Positions 57,068 through 64,000 of a stretch of 64,000 bases of DNA are shown here, in pieces. The stretch comes from Sphingomonas sp. PP-CE-1G-424 (GTDB lineage: Bacteria; Pseudomonadota; Alphaproteobacteria; Sphingomonadales; Sphingomonadaceae): the NCBI RefSeq assembly GCF_004341085.1, contig NZ_SLXW01000002.1, positions 558,001 through 622,000 on the forward strand. The letters run 5' to 3'. Made by a program: the position numbers and the translations under genes. Position 1 is the first letter of the stretch. Each line of letters begins with the position of its first letter. Below the pieces are notes generated by a model. That model searched no databases, was not told where the DNA came from, and worked only from the letters and a program-made list of their open reading frames with translations.

Positions 57068-58288
57068 ATGCGCATTCTTCATATCCTCGATCACGGCCTT
57101 CCGTTGCAGAGCGGCTATACGTTCCGCACGCGGGCGATCCTAAAGGCGCAGGAGGGGCTGGGGTGGACCGTCGCGGCGGTGACCGGGCCGCGGCACGGCG
57201 ACGCGCCGGCGTCGGTGGAGTCGGTCGACGGGCTGACCTTTCATCGCACGCCGGCGGCGCTGACGTCCGGTCCGATCGGCGAGGTCGCTGGGATCGCCGC
57301 GTTTGCCCGGCGCATCGAGGCCGCGGTCGATGCCTTCAAGCCCGACATCCTTCACGCGCATTCACCGGTGATCGATGCGCTCGCTGCCCTGATCGTCGCG
57401 CGCAAGCGGAAACTGCCGCTGGTGTACGAGATCCGTGCGTTCTGGGAGGATGCGGCGGTCGGCAACGGCACGGGCACGGCGACGTCGCTGCGCTACCGGG
57501 CGACGCGCGCGCTCGAGACGTGGGCGGTGCGGCGCGCGGATGCGGTGGCGGTGATCTGCGAGGGCCTGCGCGGCGACTTGGTCGCGCGCGGGATCGCGGC
57601 GGACAAGATCATCGTGTCGCCCAATGGCGTCGATCTCGACCTGTTCGGGACCGCCCCGCCACGCGACGATGCGCTGGGCGCGGAACTGGGGCTCGATGGC
57701 GCGGACGTGATTGGGTTCATCGGCAGCTTCTACGATTACGAGGGACTGGACGACCTGATCGCGGCGATGCCGATGCTGGTGGCGCGGCGTCCGAACGCAC
57801 GCCTGTTGATGGTCGGCGGTGGCCCGATGGAGGCTGCGTTGCGCGCGCAGGCGGGGGCATCGCCGGTCGCCGACGCGATCCGCTTTATCGGCCGCGTCCC
57901 GCACGACGCGGTCGAGCGCTATTACGGGCTGGTCGACATCCTCGCCTATCCACGCAAACGGATGCGGCTGACCGACCTGGTCACGCCGTTGAAACCACTC
58001 GAGGCGATGGCGCAGGGGCGGCTGGTCGCGGCGTCGGATGTCGGCGGTCACCGCGAACTGATCCGCGCCGAGGGCAAGGCGAGCGATACCGGCACGTTGT
58101 TCGCGCCCGACGATCCCGCCGCGATCGCCGCGGCACTGGGTGCGATGTTCGACGATCGCACGGGTTGGGACGCGCGGCGAGCACAGGGCCGCGCCTTCGT
58201 GCAGGCGGAGCGTAACTGGTCGTCAAACATTCTACGCTATGTACCTGTCTATCAGCGGCTCGTTTCAGCCGCGGCACGGGAAAATTGA
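57068..58288 (+). CDS. GT4 glycosyltransferase, exosortase A-associated type
   Basis: 406 residues from ATG 57068. N-terminus RILHILDHGLPLQSGYTFRT is characteristic of the TIGR04063 exosortase-associated glycosyltransferases. C-terminal domain with VIGFIGSFYDYEGLDDLI and TPLKPLEAMAQGRLV (donor-binding Glu). Cytoplasmic glycan assembly. Divergent from the ligase operon; its stop overlaps the next start (TGATG). Confidence 0.9.
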   Translation: MRILHILDHGLPLQSGYTFRTRAILKAQEGLGWTVAAVTGPRHGDAPASVESVDGLTFHRTPAALTSGPIGEVAGIAAFARRIEAAVDAFKPDILHAHSPVIDALAALIVARKRKLPLVYEIRAFWEDAAVGNGTGTATSLRYRATRALETWAVRRADAVAVICEGLRGDLVARGIAADKIIVSPNGVDLDLFGTAPPRDDALGAELGLDGADVIGFIGSFYDYEGLDDLIAAMPMLVARRPNARLLMVGGGPMEAALRAQAGASPVADAIRFIGRVPHDAVERYYGLVDILAYPRKRMRLTDLVTPLKPLEAMAQGRLVAASDVGGHRELIRAEGKASDTGTLFAPDDPAAIAAALGAMFDDRTGWDARRAQGRAFVQAERNWSSNILRYVPVYQRLVSAAAREN

Positions 58289-59088
58289 TGGTCGCATTCC
58301 TCCGCCAACGCCTGATCCGTTCGGTCCCCGTCTACGGCGCGGTCGTCGGCGCGGTGATCGTCGCGGGCGGCGTCTTCCTGTCGCCGACCACCACCCTCGA
58401 AGGCTTGGTCTGGACCACCGGGGTTGCGTCGTTGATCCCGGCGGCGGCACCGCCGCTCGGCATGACGGCGCGCCTGTTGCTGGCGTTGGGCGGCGGCATG
58501 CTGGCCGCGGCGCTGCTGTGGTCGTCGCTGTTCCTGTTGGTAGGGCCTGGCGGTTTGCTCGTCCGGCGCCCACGTCGCGATGACGATCTGCCCGTGGTCC
58601 GTCGCGCCGATGCGCATCCCGACGCGCCGCCGCGCAAACCGATGTCGGCCGCCGATCTCGGGACGCCGATGATGGAGGTCGGCGTCGGCAAGGTGCGTGA
58701 CGAGCGTGGCATTCCGGTCGATCTCGATCTTCCGCTGGCGGCGTTCGATCCGACGGCGATCCTGCCGACACCGATGGCACCGGCTCGACCGGTGTCGTCG
58801 CTGATCCACATCTCGCTGAACGCGACAGAGAGCGTCGCCCTCAACAGAAGGGCGGCAGGCGGCAACGCCGATCCCGTGGCGATGCTCGAGCCGTGGGACG
58901 TGCCTGAGGCGAAGGGGCACGCCGATACCGAACTGCCGGTGTCGGAGCCGACCGTCGTCGCGCCGACAACGCCCCCGGCCGAGCCGACCACGCCCCCTAA
59001 GGAGGCGGCGCAACCGCAAACGATCGAGGCCTTGTTACGCCGGCTTGAGAAGGGCGCGAGCCGTCGGCGGCGGCTTGGAGTACACTGA
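58288..59088 (+). CDS. Membrane protein, hypothetical
   Basis: 266 residues. Three hydrophobic segments in the first 90 residues (about 12-32, 37-57, 61-90), then a long Pro/Asp/Ala-rich cytoplasmic or periplasmic region ending in a basic Arg-rich tail (RRLEKGASRRRRLGVH). No known domain. Coupled to the glycosyltransferase, so it may serve the same glycan pathway. Confidence 0.75.
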   Translation: MVAFLRQRLIRSVPVYGAVVGAVIVAGGVFLSPTTTLEGLVWTTGVASLIPAAAPPLGMTARLLLALGGGMLAAALLWSSLFLLVGPGGLLVRRPRRDDDLPVVRRADAHPDAPPRKPMSAADLGTPMMEVGVGKVRDERGIPVDLDLPLAAFDPTAILPTPMAPARPVSSLIHISLNATESVALNRRAAGGNADPVAMLEPWDVPEAKGHADTELPVSEPTVVAPTTPPAEPTTPPKEAAQPQTIEALLRRLEKGASRRRRLGVH

Positions 59089-59175
59089 GGGCCGGACGTA
59101 CCCGATAGGGTCGAAACCGCTTTTTCTATCTGGTAAGCTCTGATACCCAAGCTTCGAAAACATCGAGGAGGGATC

Positions 59176-60777
59176 ATGGCGGCGACTATAGACGAGCTTG
59201 CTGACCGATCGGGCGATAGCTCGGACGTCGTCCCGCCCTCCGAACAGGGCGCATCGCGCTACGCCTGGTATGTGCTGTCGGTCCTGTTCCTGGTCTATGT
59301 GCTGAACTTCGTGGACCGGCAGATCATCTCGATCCTGGCGGAGGACATCAAGCGCGACCTGGGGCTGAAGGATCAGGATCTCGGCTTCCTGTATGGCACT
59401 GCGTTCGGCGTGTTCTATTCGCTGTTCGGTATTCCGCTGGGGCGGCTGGCGGACAATTGGCACCGCGTCAGGCTGATGACGATCGGGCTGTCGCTGTGGT
59501 CGGTGATGACCGCGCTGTCGGGCTTTTCGAAGACCGGCGGGCATCTTGCCGCGGCGCGGATCGGCGTCGGGATCGGCGAGGCGACCGCCAGTCCTTCGGC
59601 ATACTCGATCATCTCCGACTATTTTCCGAAGCGGCTGCGCGCGACGGCGTTGTCGATCTACTCCGCTGGATTGTACGTGGGCGGCGGCTGTTCGTTGTTC
59701 ATCGGCGGGCTGATCGTACAGGGCTGGAACAAGGCCTATCCCGGCGGCGGACCGCTCGGGCTGGTCGGCTGGCAGGCGGCGTTCATGGCGGTCGGCGTGC
59801 CGGGGCTGTTGCTCGCCGTCTGGATCGCGACGTTGAAGGAGCCGATCCGTGGGCTGGTTGAGGGGCTGCCCGAGCCGGAAAAGCATCCGGCGCCGTTCCG
59901 CGCGTTCGGGGCCGAGCTGGTGACGATCGTGCCGCCGCTGACCTTGATCGGCGCTGCGATGGGTGGCGCGCGGGCGCTCGGGTATAACCTCGTTGCGCTC
60001 GCGCTGGTGGTCGCGGCGGTGTCGGGGCTGGTGGCGGCGGGCGAGCCCTGGCCGCAATGGGTGGCGATCGGGATCGGCGTGTATGCGGTGTTCTCGTGGG
60101 CGTCGGCGCTGAAGCGGCGCGATCCGCCGACCTTCGCGTTGATCGTGGGCACACCGGCGTTCCTGTGCACGGTCGTGGCGTATGGGCTGAATGCATTTTT
60201 GAGTTACGCGGCGAGTTTTTGGGCGGCGCCCTATGCGTTGCGCGAGCTTGGCGCGACGCCGGCGTCGGCGGGGTTCATGATCGGCAGCCTCGGCGCGACC
60301 GCTGGCTTCCTGGGGCTGACGATCGGCGGCGTGGTGTCGGATCGGTTGCGGCAGCGCAATCCGGCGGGGCGGTTGTGGGTGGTGATCTTCGGCGCGGTGG
60401 TGCCGGTGCCGTTCCTGATCCTCGCCTTCACCGCGTCGTCGCCGGCAGCGTTCTACACGGGGATCTTCCTCGCGCAGTTGACCGCGTCGTGCGCGCTGGG
60501 GGCGGCTGCTGCGACGACGCAAGACATGGTGTTGCCGCGGATGCGGGGCACGGCGACGGCGACGTTCTTCATCGGGACGACGCTGATCGGGCTGGCGCTT
60601 GGGCCATATATGGCGGGGCGGGTGTCGACGCTGACCGGGAGCCTATCGATCGGGATGCTGTCATTGCTGGTGGTGACGCCGATCACGCTGGCGTGTGCGG
60701 TTGCTGCGTACCGGCTTGCGCCGGGGGCCGAGGCTACGCGGGAGGCTAGGGCGCGGGCGGCGGGGGAGGCGGTTTAA
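59176..60777 (+). CDS. MFS transporter (spinster-like)
   Basis: 533 residues, 12 or more transmembrane helices. MFS signatures: NFVDRQIISILAEDIKRDLG, GIPLGRLADNWHRVRLM (loop 2-3 motif) and GIGEATASPSAYSIISDYFP. GGAGG lies before ATG 59176. Substrate unknown. Confidence 0.9.
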   Translation: MAATIDELADRSGDSSDVVPPSEQGASRYAWYVLSVLFLVYVLNFVDRQIISILAEDIKRDLGLKDQDLGFLYGTAFGVFYSLFGIPLGRLADNWHRVRLMTIGLSLWSVMTALSGFSKTGGHLAAARIGVGIGEATASPSAYSIISDYFPKRLRATALSIYSAGLYVGGGCSLFIGGLIVQGWNKAYPGGGPLGLVGWQAAFMAVGVPGLLLAVWIATLKEPIRGLVEGLPEPEKHPAPFRAFGAELVTIVPPLTLIGAAMGGARALGYNLVALALVVAAVSGLVAAGEPWPQWVAIGIGVYAVFSWASALKRRDPPTFALIVGTPAFLCTVVAYGLNAFLSYAASFWAAPYALRELGATPASAGFMIGSLGATAGFLGLTIGGVVSDRLRQRNPAGRLWVVIFGAVVPVPFLILAFTASSPAAFYTGIFLAQLTASCALGAAAATTQDMVLPRMRGTATATFFIGTTLIGLALGPYMAGRVSTLTGSLSIGMLSLLVVTPITLACAVAAYRLAPGAEATREARARAAGEAV

Positions 60778-60812
60778 ACGCTCCTGGCGAACCTTATCTC
60801 GGCCACCCTCTT

Positions 60813-60883
60813 CCGTTCGTGTTGAGCGAAGTCGAGCCACCTACGCCTGGGGCATGCCCTTCGACTTCGCTCAGGGCGAACGG
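60813..60883. repeat. Palindromic intergenic repeat, family E
   Basis: Inverted arms CGTTCGTGTTGAGCGAAGTC and GACTTCGCTCAGGGCGAACG with a 30-bp centre. It lies between the MFS gene and the convergent sodC, where no gene is visible. Confidence 0.75.
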
Positions 60884-60910
60884 GGAGGGGGCGGGTCAGT
60901 GCGCGAGACA

Positions 60911-60981
60911 GGTGCTTCGAGACGAGCCGTCGATACGCCGCCTTCCGCGACTACTCGGTCTCTACTCAGCACGAACGAACG
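60911..60981. repeat. Second palindromic repeat next to family E
   Basis: Sequence from GGTGCTTCGAGACGAGCC to TACTCAGCACGAACG; the right end (rc CGTTCGTGCTGAGTA) shares the CGTTCGTG-TGAG motif of the family E arm. Followed by a CCCCTCCT/AGGAGGGG hairpin at 60998-61023. Confidence 0.55.
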
Positions 60982-61029
60982 TTGCGCGGGCGAATGTGCC
61001 CCTCCTGAAGATTAGGAGGGGCCACGCAC

Positions 61030-61566
61030 TCACCCCGCCTGGAACACCCCGCAGGCGATCCGCCCGCCGCTGTTGCCGGCCGGGTCGGTCATCATGTCGT
61101 CGGGACCCGCATGCACCACGAAGGCCGAGCCGTCCGTGTCCATCAGGCCGGCCATCGTCGCACCCGGGATCGTGATGCCGATCGTGCCGCGTCCATCGGT
61201 GCCGATGATCAGGTTGGGCAGGTCGCCTTCATGCGGGCCTTGCGGGTTCATGCTGCCGTGCTTCATGCCGGTCGGGTTCCAGTGGCCGCCCGCGGTCGTG
61301 AAGTCGGGGGCGTCGCAGCGGCCGACCATGTGGATGTGTGCGCCGTGCGTGCCGGGGGGCATCGCCTTGGCGTCGAGCGTGAAGCGGAGCCCGCCCGCGA
61401 CTTCGGTGGCGGTGGCGCGGCCGACGTCGGTGCCGGTCGCGGTCTGGAGCATCGCGGTGGCGCGCTGGCCGCCGGACACAGGTGCGCCGGTCTCCATGCC
61501 GGTCTTTTCGCAGGCGGTGAGTCCAATCGTCGCCGCGCCGAGCAGTGCCAGTGTCGCAATCCGCAT
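61030..61566 (-). CDS. sodC: Lipoprotein Cu/Zn superoxide dismutase
   Basis: 178 residues from ATG 61566 (GGGAGAG upstream). Lipobox LTAC with C19, so anchored to the outer or inner membrane, periplasmic. Metal ligands present: THGAHIHMVGRC, GGHWNPTG, HEGDLPNL and VVHAGPDDMMTDPAGNSGG, and the disulfide Cys in RIACGVF. Probably cotranscribed with thpR (43-bp gap). Confidence 0.93.
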   Translation of the reverse strand: MRIATLALLGAATIGLTACEKTGMETGAPVSGGQRATAMLQTATGTDVGRATATEVAGGLRFTLDAKAMPPGTHGAHIHMVGRCDAPDFTTAGGHWNPTGMKHGSMNPQGPHEGDLPNLIIGTDGRGTIGITIPGATMAGLMDTDGSAFVVHAGPDDMMTDPAGNSGGRIACGVFQAG

Positions 61567-61609
61567 AGTGTCTCTCCCTGTTGTCTCTTGGCGAACCCTT
61601 CGCCGTGGC

Positions 61610-62167
61610 TCAGGTTCCACCCCCGGTATCGAGCGCCCAGCGCGCGACCGGTTCGTACGTCGCGCCGTCGCGGCCGAGATGGCTCTGGTACAGCACGAGA
61701 TGGGGTAGCGGGAAGGGCGCGCTTGACAGTGCGGCATGCGTCGCGAGCCAGTCCTCGATCGCGAACCCGACACCCGCCGACCGTGCCAGCCGCGCGACGG
61801 TGATGTGCGGGAGATACGCGCGGTGTTCGGGCGGGAGGCCGGCGCGAACGCACGCCTGGTCGACCTTGCGGTGGAGCGCGGCGAGCGCCTCGTGCGGCGT
61901 CACGCCGGCCCAAAGCGTATCGGTCCGTCCGCGCTTCTCGAAGCGGCCGACTCCGGTGAGCGTTACACTCGAGATCGGCGCGACGATCTGGCTCAACGCG
62001 ACCGCGACGTCCTCCGCGACCGGCCGTTCGACCTCGCCGATGAAGCGCAGCGTCACGTGCAGTTGCTCCTCGTCCTGCCATCGTGCGGACGGAACGCCCT
62101 CCATTATGTCGAGCAAGCTCTGACGGATAGCGGGCGGAGGGCGAAGGGCGACGAAAAGGCGAATCAT
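61610..62167 (-). CDS. thpR: RNA 2',3'-cyclic phosphodiesterase ThpR
   Basis: 185 residues from ATG 62167; a longer ORF upstream is not supported. 2H phosphoesterase with both motifs: HVTL (H37) and HITV (H121). Also MIRLFVALRPPPAI at the N-terminus. Formerly called 2'-5' RNA ligase; acts on cyclic phosphate RNA ends. Confidence 0.9.
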   Translation of the reverse strand: MIRLFVALRPPPAIRQSLLDIMEGVPSARWQDEEQLHVTLRFIGEVERPVAEDVAVALSQIVAPISSVTLTGVGRFEKRGRTDTLWAGVTPHEALAALHRKVDQACVRAGLPPEHRAYLPHITVARLARSAGVGFAIEDWLATHAALSSAPFPLPHLVLYQSHLGRDGATYEPVARWALDTGGGT

Positions 62168-62289
62168 GGATTGCGGCAGGTTAACCGCGAACCACCATGC
62201 CGATGCAACCACTCTGCTTGAAAAGCGTCCTGTAAAAGACGATATTCACCGTAACCGGCACCATGCCGGACAAAGGAGCTAATTTCACA

Positions 62290-63039
62290 ATGGCTAATTG
62301 GTCTGACCCCCGGCCCCGCGCCGCGCCGTTCGGAACGACGGCCACGGGCCAGCGTACCGAGGCCTATGACGCTGGTCTCCGGTCGTACATGCTGTCCGTG
62401 TATAACTACATGGGCTCGGCTGTCCTGCTGACGGGCATCGTCGCGATGCTGTTCGCATGGGGCGGCGCAGAGTCGCCCGCCGCACAGGTGTTCATGAGCG
62501 GTGGCATCCTGAAGTACGTCATCATGTTCTCGCCGCTCGCGATCGTGTTCGGCATGAGCTACGGCCAGAACAAGATGTCGACCGGCACGATGCAGATGCT
62601 CTTCTGGGGCTTTGCCGTCCTGATGGGTCTGTCGATGTCGACCATCTTCCTGGTCTATAGCGGCACGTCGATCGCGGGTGCGTTCTTCGCCACTGCAGCC
62701 GGTTTCGCGGCGCTCAGCCTGTACGGCTACACCACCAAGCGCGACCTGTCGGCGTTCGGGACGTTCCTGATCATCGGTGTCGTCGGCCTGCTGGTCGCGA
62801 GCCTGATCAACATGTTCCTGCAGTCGGGCGTCATGCAGCTGGTCATCAGCGGCGTTGGTGTGCTCTTGTTCGCAGGCCTCACCGCCTACGACACGCAGCG
62901 TACCAAGAGCCTGTATGCGCAGGTCGCCGGCACGGACATGGTCGGCAAGGTCGTCATCATGTCGGCGCTGAGCCTGTACCTCGATTTCATCAACATGTTC
63001 ATGTTCGTGCTGCGTCTGTTTGGTAGCAGCCGCAACTAA
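62290..63039 (+). CDS. Bax inhibitor-1 (BI-1/YccA) family protein
   Basis: 249 residues from ATG 62290, with AAGGAG 11 bases upstream. Seven transmembrane helices; family motif AYDTQRTKSLYAQVAG and C-terminal SLYLDFINMFMFVLRLFG. Bacterial members modulate FtsH or leak calcium. Followed by a strong terminator. Confidence 0.92.
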   Translation: MANWSDPRPRAAPFGTTATGQRTEAYDAGLRSYMLSVYNYMGSAVLLTGIVAMLFAWGGAESPAAQVFMSGGILKYVIMFSPLAIVFGMSYGQNKMSTGTMQMLFWGFAVLMGLSMSTIFLVYSGTSIAGAFFATAAGFAALSLYGYTTKRDLSAFGTFLIIGVVGLLVASLINMFLQSGVMQLVISGVGVLLFAGLTAYDTQRTKSLYAQVAGTDMVGKVVIMSALSLYLDFINMFMFVLRLFGSSRN

Positions 63040-63065
63040 CTCCCGCTAAGGGTGTGACGAACGCA

Positions 63066-63100
63066 GGGCTCGGCGGGACACCGCCGGGCCCTTTTCTTTT
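63066..63100 (+). terminator. Rho-independent terminator of the BI-1 gene
   Basis: Stem GGGCTCGGCGG (63066-63076) with CCGCCGGGCCC (63081-63091), GACA loop, then TTTTCTTTT. Confidence 0.92.
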
Positions 63101-63127
63101 GGCCTCGGGACAGGAATGGGACGCGCA

Positions 63128-63907
63128 ATGCGGCTCTCGATCGACGTGCGTCTGGATTACGGGATTACGGGGGACGCCGATGTGCTCCTCCAGATCGAGG
63201 CCGCGGCGATGGCCGACCAGACGATCGAGTCCGAATCCCTTACCCTGTGGTCCGACAGTCCGATCCGGGCGGTGCGCGGCGAGGACGGGATCGGCCAGCG
63301 TTGCTGGTCGCGCGGGCATGGCCGGTTCACGGCCGAGTATAAGGCCATCGTCGCCGTAAATCGCGAGCGGGTGCAGCTCGAGCTGTATCCGGCAACGCCG
63401 CCGCGAATGCTCGATGGCGAGCTGACGCCGTATCTGATGCCGAGCCGCTATTGTCCGTCGGACCGATTCGAGGGCTTCGTCGCGCGCGAGTTCGGGGGTC
63501 TGGAGGGCGGACCGCTGGCGGCGGCGCTGACCGAGTGGGTGTACCAGTCGCTCGACTATCGCTGCGGGTCGAGCAGCGGCGAGACGACCGCGCTCGATAC
63601 GTTCGCGTCGCGCTCGGGGGTGTGTCGGGATTATTCGCATCTGCTCGTGTCGCTCGCGCGGGCGGGTGGGATTCCGGCGCGGTGCGTGTCGGCCTATGCA
63701 CCGGGTGTCGATCCGCCCGACTTCCATGCGGTCGCGGAGCTGTGGCTGGCAGGCGACTGGCGGCTGATCGATGCGACGAAGATGGCGACGTGCAGCGATA
63801 TCGCGCGGGTCTGCGTCGGGCGCGATGCGACCGATATCGCGTTCATGACGGTGTTCGGGCAGGCATATCTGTGGGAGCAGACGGTGAAGGTGACGCCGCT
63901 GGATTGA
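63128..63907 (+). CDS. Transglutaminase-like (cysteine protease fold) protein
   Basis: 259 residues from ATG 63128; ATG 63116 would add four residues. N-terminal beta domain (about 1-90), then the catalytic domain with C166 in SGVCRDYSH, H200 in PPDFHAVAELW and D215 in WRLIDATKM, forming the Cys-His-Asp triad. Probably an intracellular peptidase or amidase; no signal peptide. Confidence 0.9.
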   Translation: MRLSIDVRLDYGITGDADVLLQIEAAAMADQTIESESLTLWSDSPIRAVRGEDGIGQRCWSRGHGRFTAEYKAIVAVNRERVQLELYPATPPRMLDGELTPYLMPSRYCPSDRFEGFVAREFGGLEGGPLAAALTEWVYQSLDYRCGSSSGETTALDTFASRSGVCRDYSHLLVSLARAGGIPARCVSAYAPGVDPPDFHAVAELWLAGDWRLIDATKMATCSDIARVCVGRDATDIAFMTVFGQAYLWEQTVKVTPLD

Positions 63908-63988
63908 GCCGCCCCGCGGAGCCCATCGCCGGGAAACAAACTTCGCTTCGACCGTTGGTCATCGCCAAGATTAAAAAGGGACGTCGCA

Positions 63989-64000
63989 ATGACCGACATA
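63989..64000 (+). CDS. Start of a gene cut by the window edge
   Basis: ATG 63989 with AAGGG 8 bases upstream; only the first four codons (MTDI) are in view, so the product cannot be named. Confidence 0.5.

Noticed and set aside
61030..61566. Inactive SodC
   Set aside because: All metal-binding His and Asp positions and the disulfide Cys that I can place are present.

Overview
The window is a GC-rich, densely packed chromosomal segment from an alphaproteobacterium, most likely a sphingomonad (Sphingomonas or a close relative). I infer this from gene content and order: an NDUFA12-type complex I accessory protein, a DUF2155 protein and Aat side by side; a complete division and cell wall (dcw) cluster whose genes mostly overlap by 4 bp; an argS-SPOR pair; an intracellular PHA depolymerase; and exosortase-A-associated glycan genes. 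Nothing here is plasmid-like, and I see no prophage, IS transposase, CRISPR array, rRNA or tRNA.

Layout. 1-4041 (minus strand): a GGDEF/EAL protein truncated by the window edge, and a fatty acyl-AMP ligase. 4116-7310 (plus): recX, a tandem cold-shock protein, a DUF192 protein, an NDUFA12-like protein and a DUF2155 protein. The DUF2155 gene overlaps the end of the convergent aat by 184 bp. 7127-9380 (minus): aat, an orphan parA, a lipoprotein and a 50-residue protein. 9571-10867 (plus): a cysteine synthase and a small membrane protein. 11221-30292 (plus): mraZ-rsmH-ftsL-ftsI-murE-murF-mraY-murD-ftsW-murG-murC-murB-ddl-ftsQ-ftsA-ftsZ, with a candidate three-repeat MraZ operator upstream. 30617-43176: a TPR/SPOR protein, dgt, a 3.4-kb block (small secreted protein, DUF1800 and DUF1501 genes) bracketed by direct copies of a palindromic repeat, then argS, a SPOR protein, a small hypothetical gene and rnr. 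43227-53649: two tandem paralogous small membrane proteins, a saccharopine dehydrogenase-like reductase, a TfoX-like protein, an ABC exporter, phaZ, an FMN-binding split-barrel protein, a 46-residue membrane peptide, a thiolase, a MaoC hydratase, an MscS channel and topoisomerase IB. 53775-64000: a DJ-1/PfpI protein, an exosortase-associated glycan cluster (acyltransferase, O-glycosylation ligase, 48-residue peptide, divergent glycosyltransferase and membrane protein), an MFS transporter, lipoprotein SodC, ThpR, a Bax inhibitor-1 family protein, a transglutaminase-like protein and the first codons of another gene.

The most unusual feature is a set of GC-rich nested-palindrome repeats, usually two inverted hairpins joined by a spacer. 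They lie between genes and, in the dcw cluster, inside genes: an in-frame insertion in murD, one at the N-terminus and one at the C-terminus of murB, and one between murE and murF that supplies the murF ribosome binding site. Related or similar elements flank the DUF1800/DUF1501 block and occur at 6.1, 30.4, 37.6, 50.8, 54.4 and 60.8 kb. No transposase that could move them is in the window.
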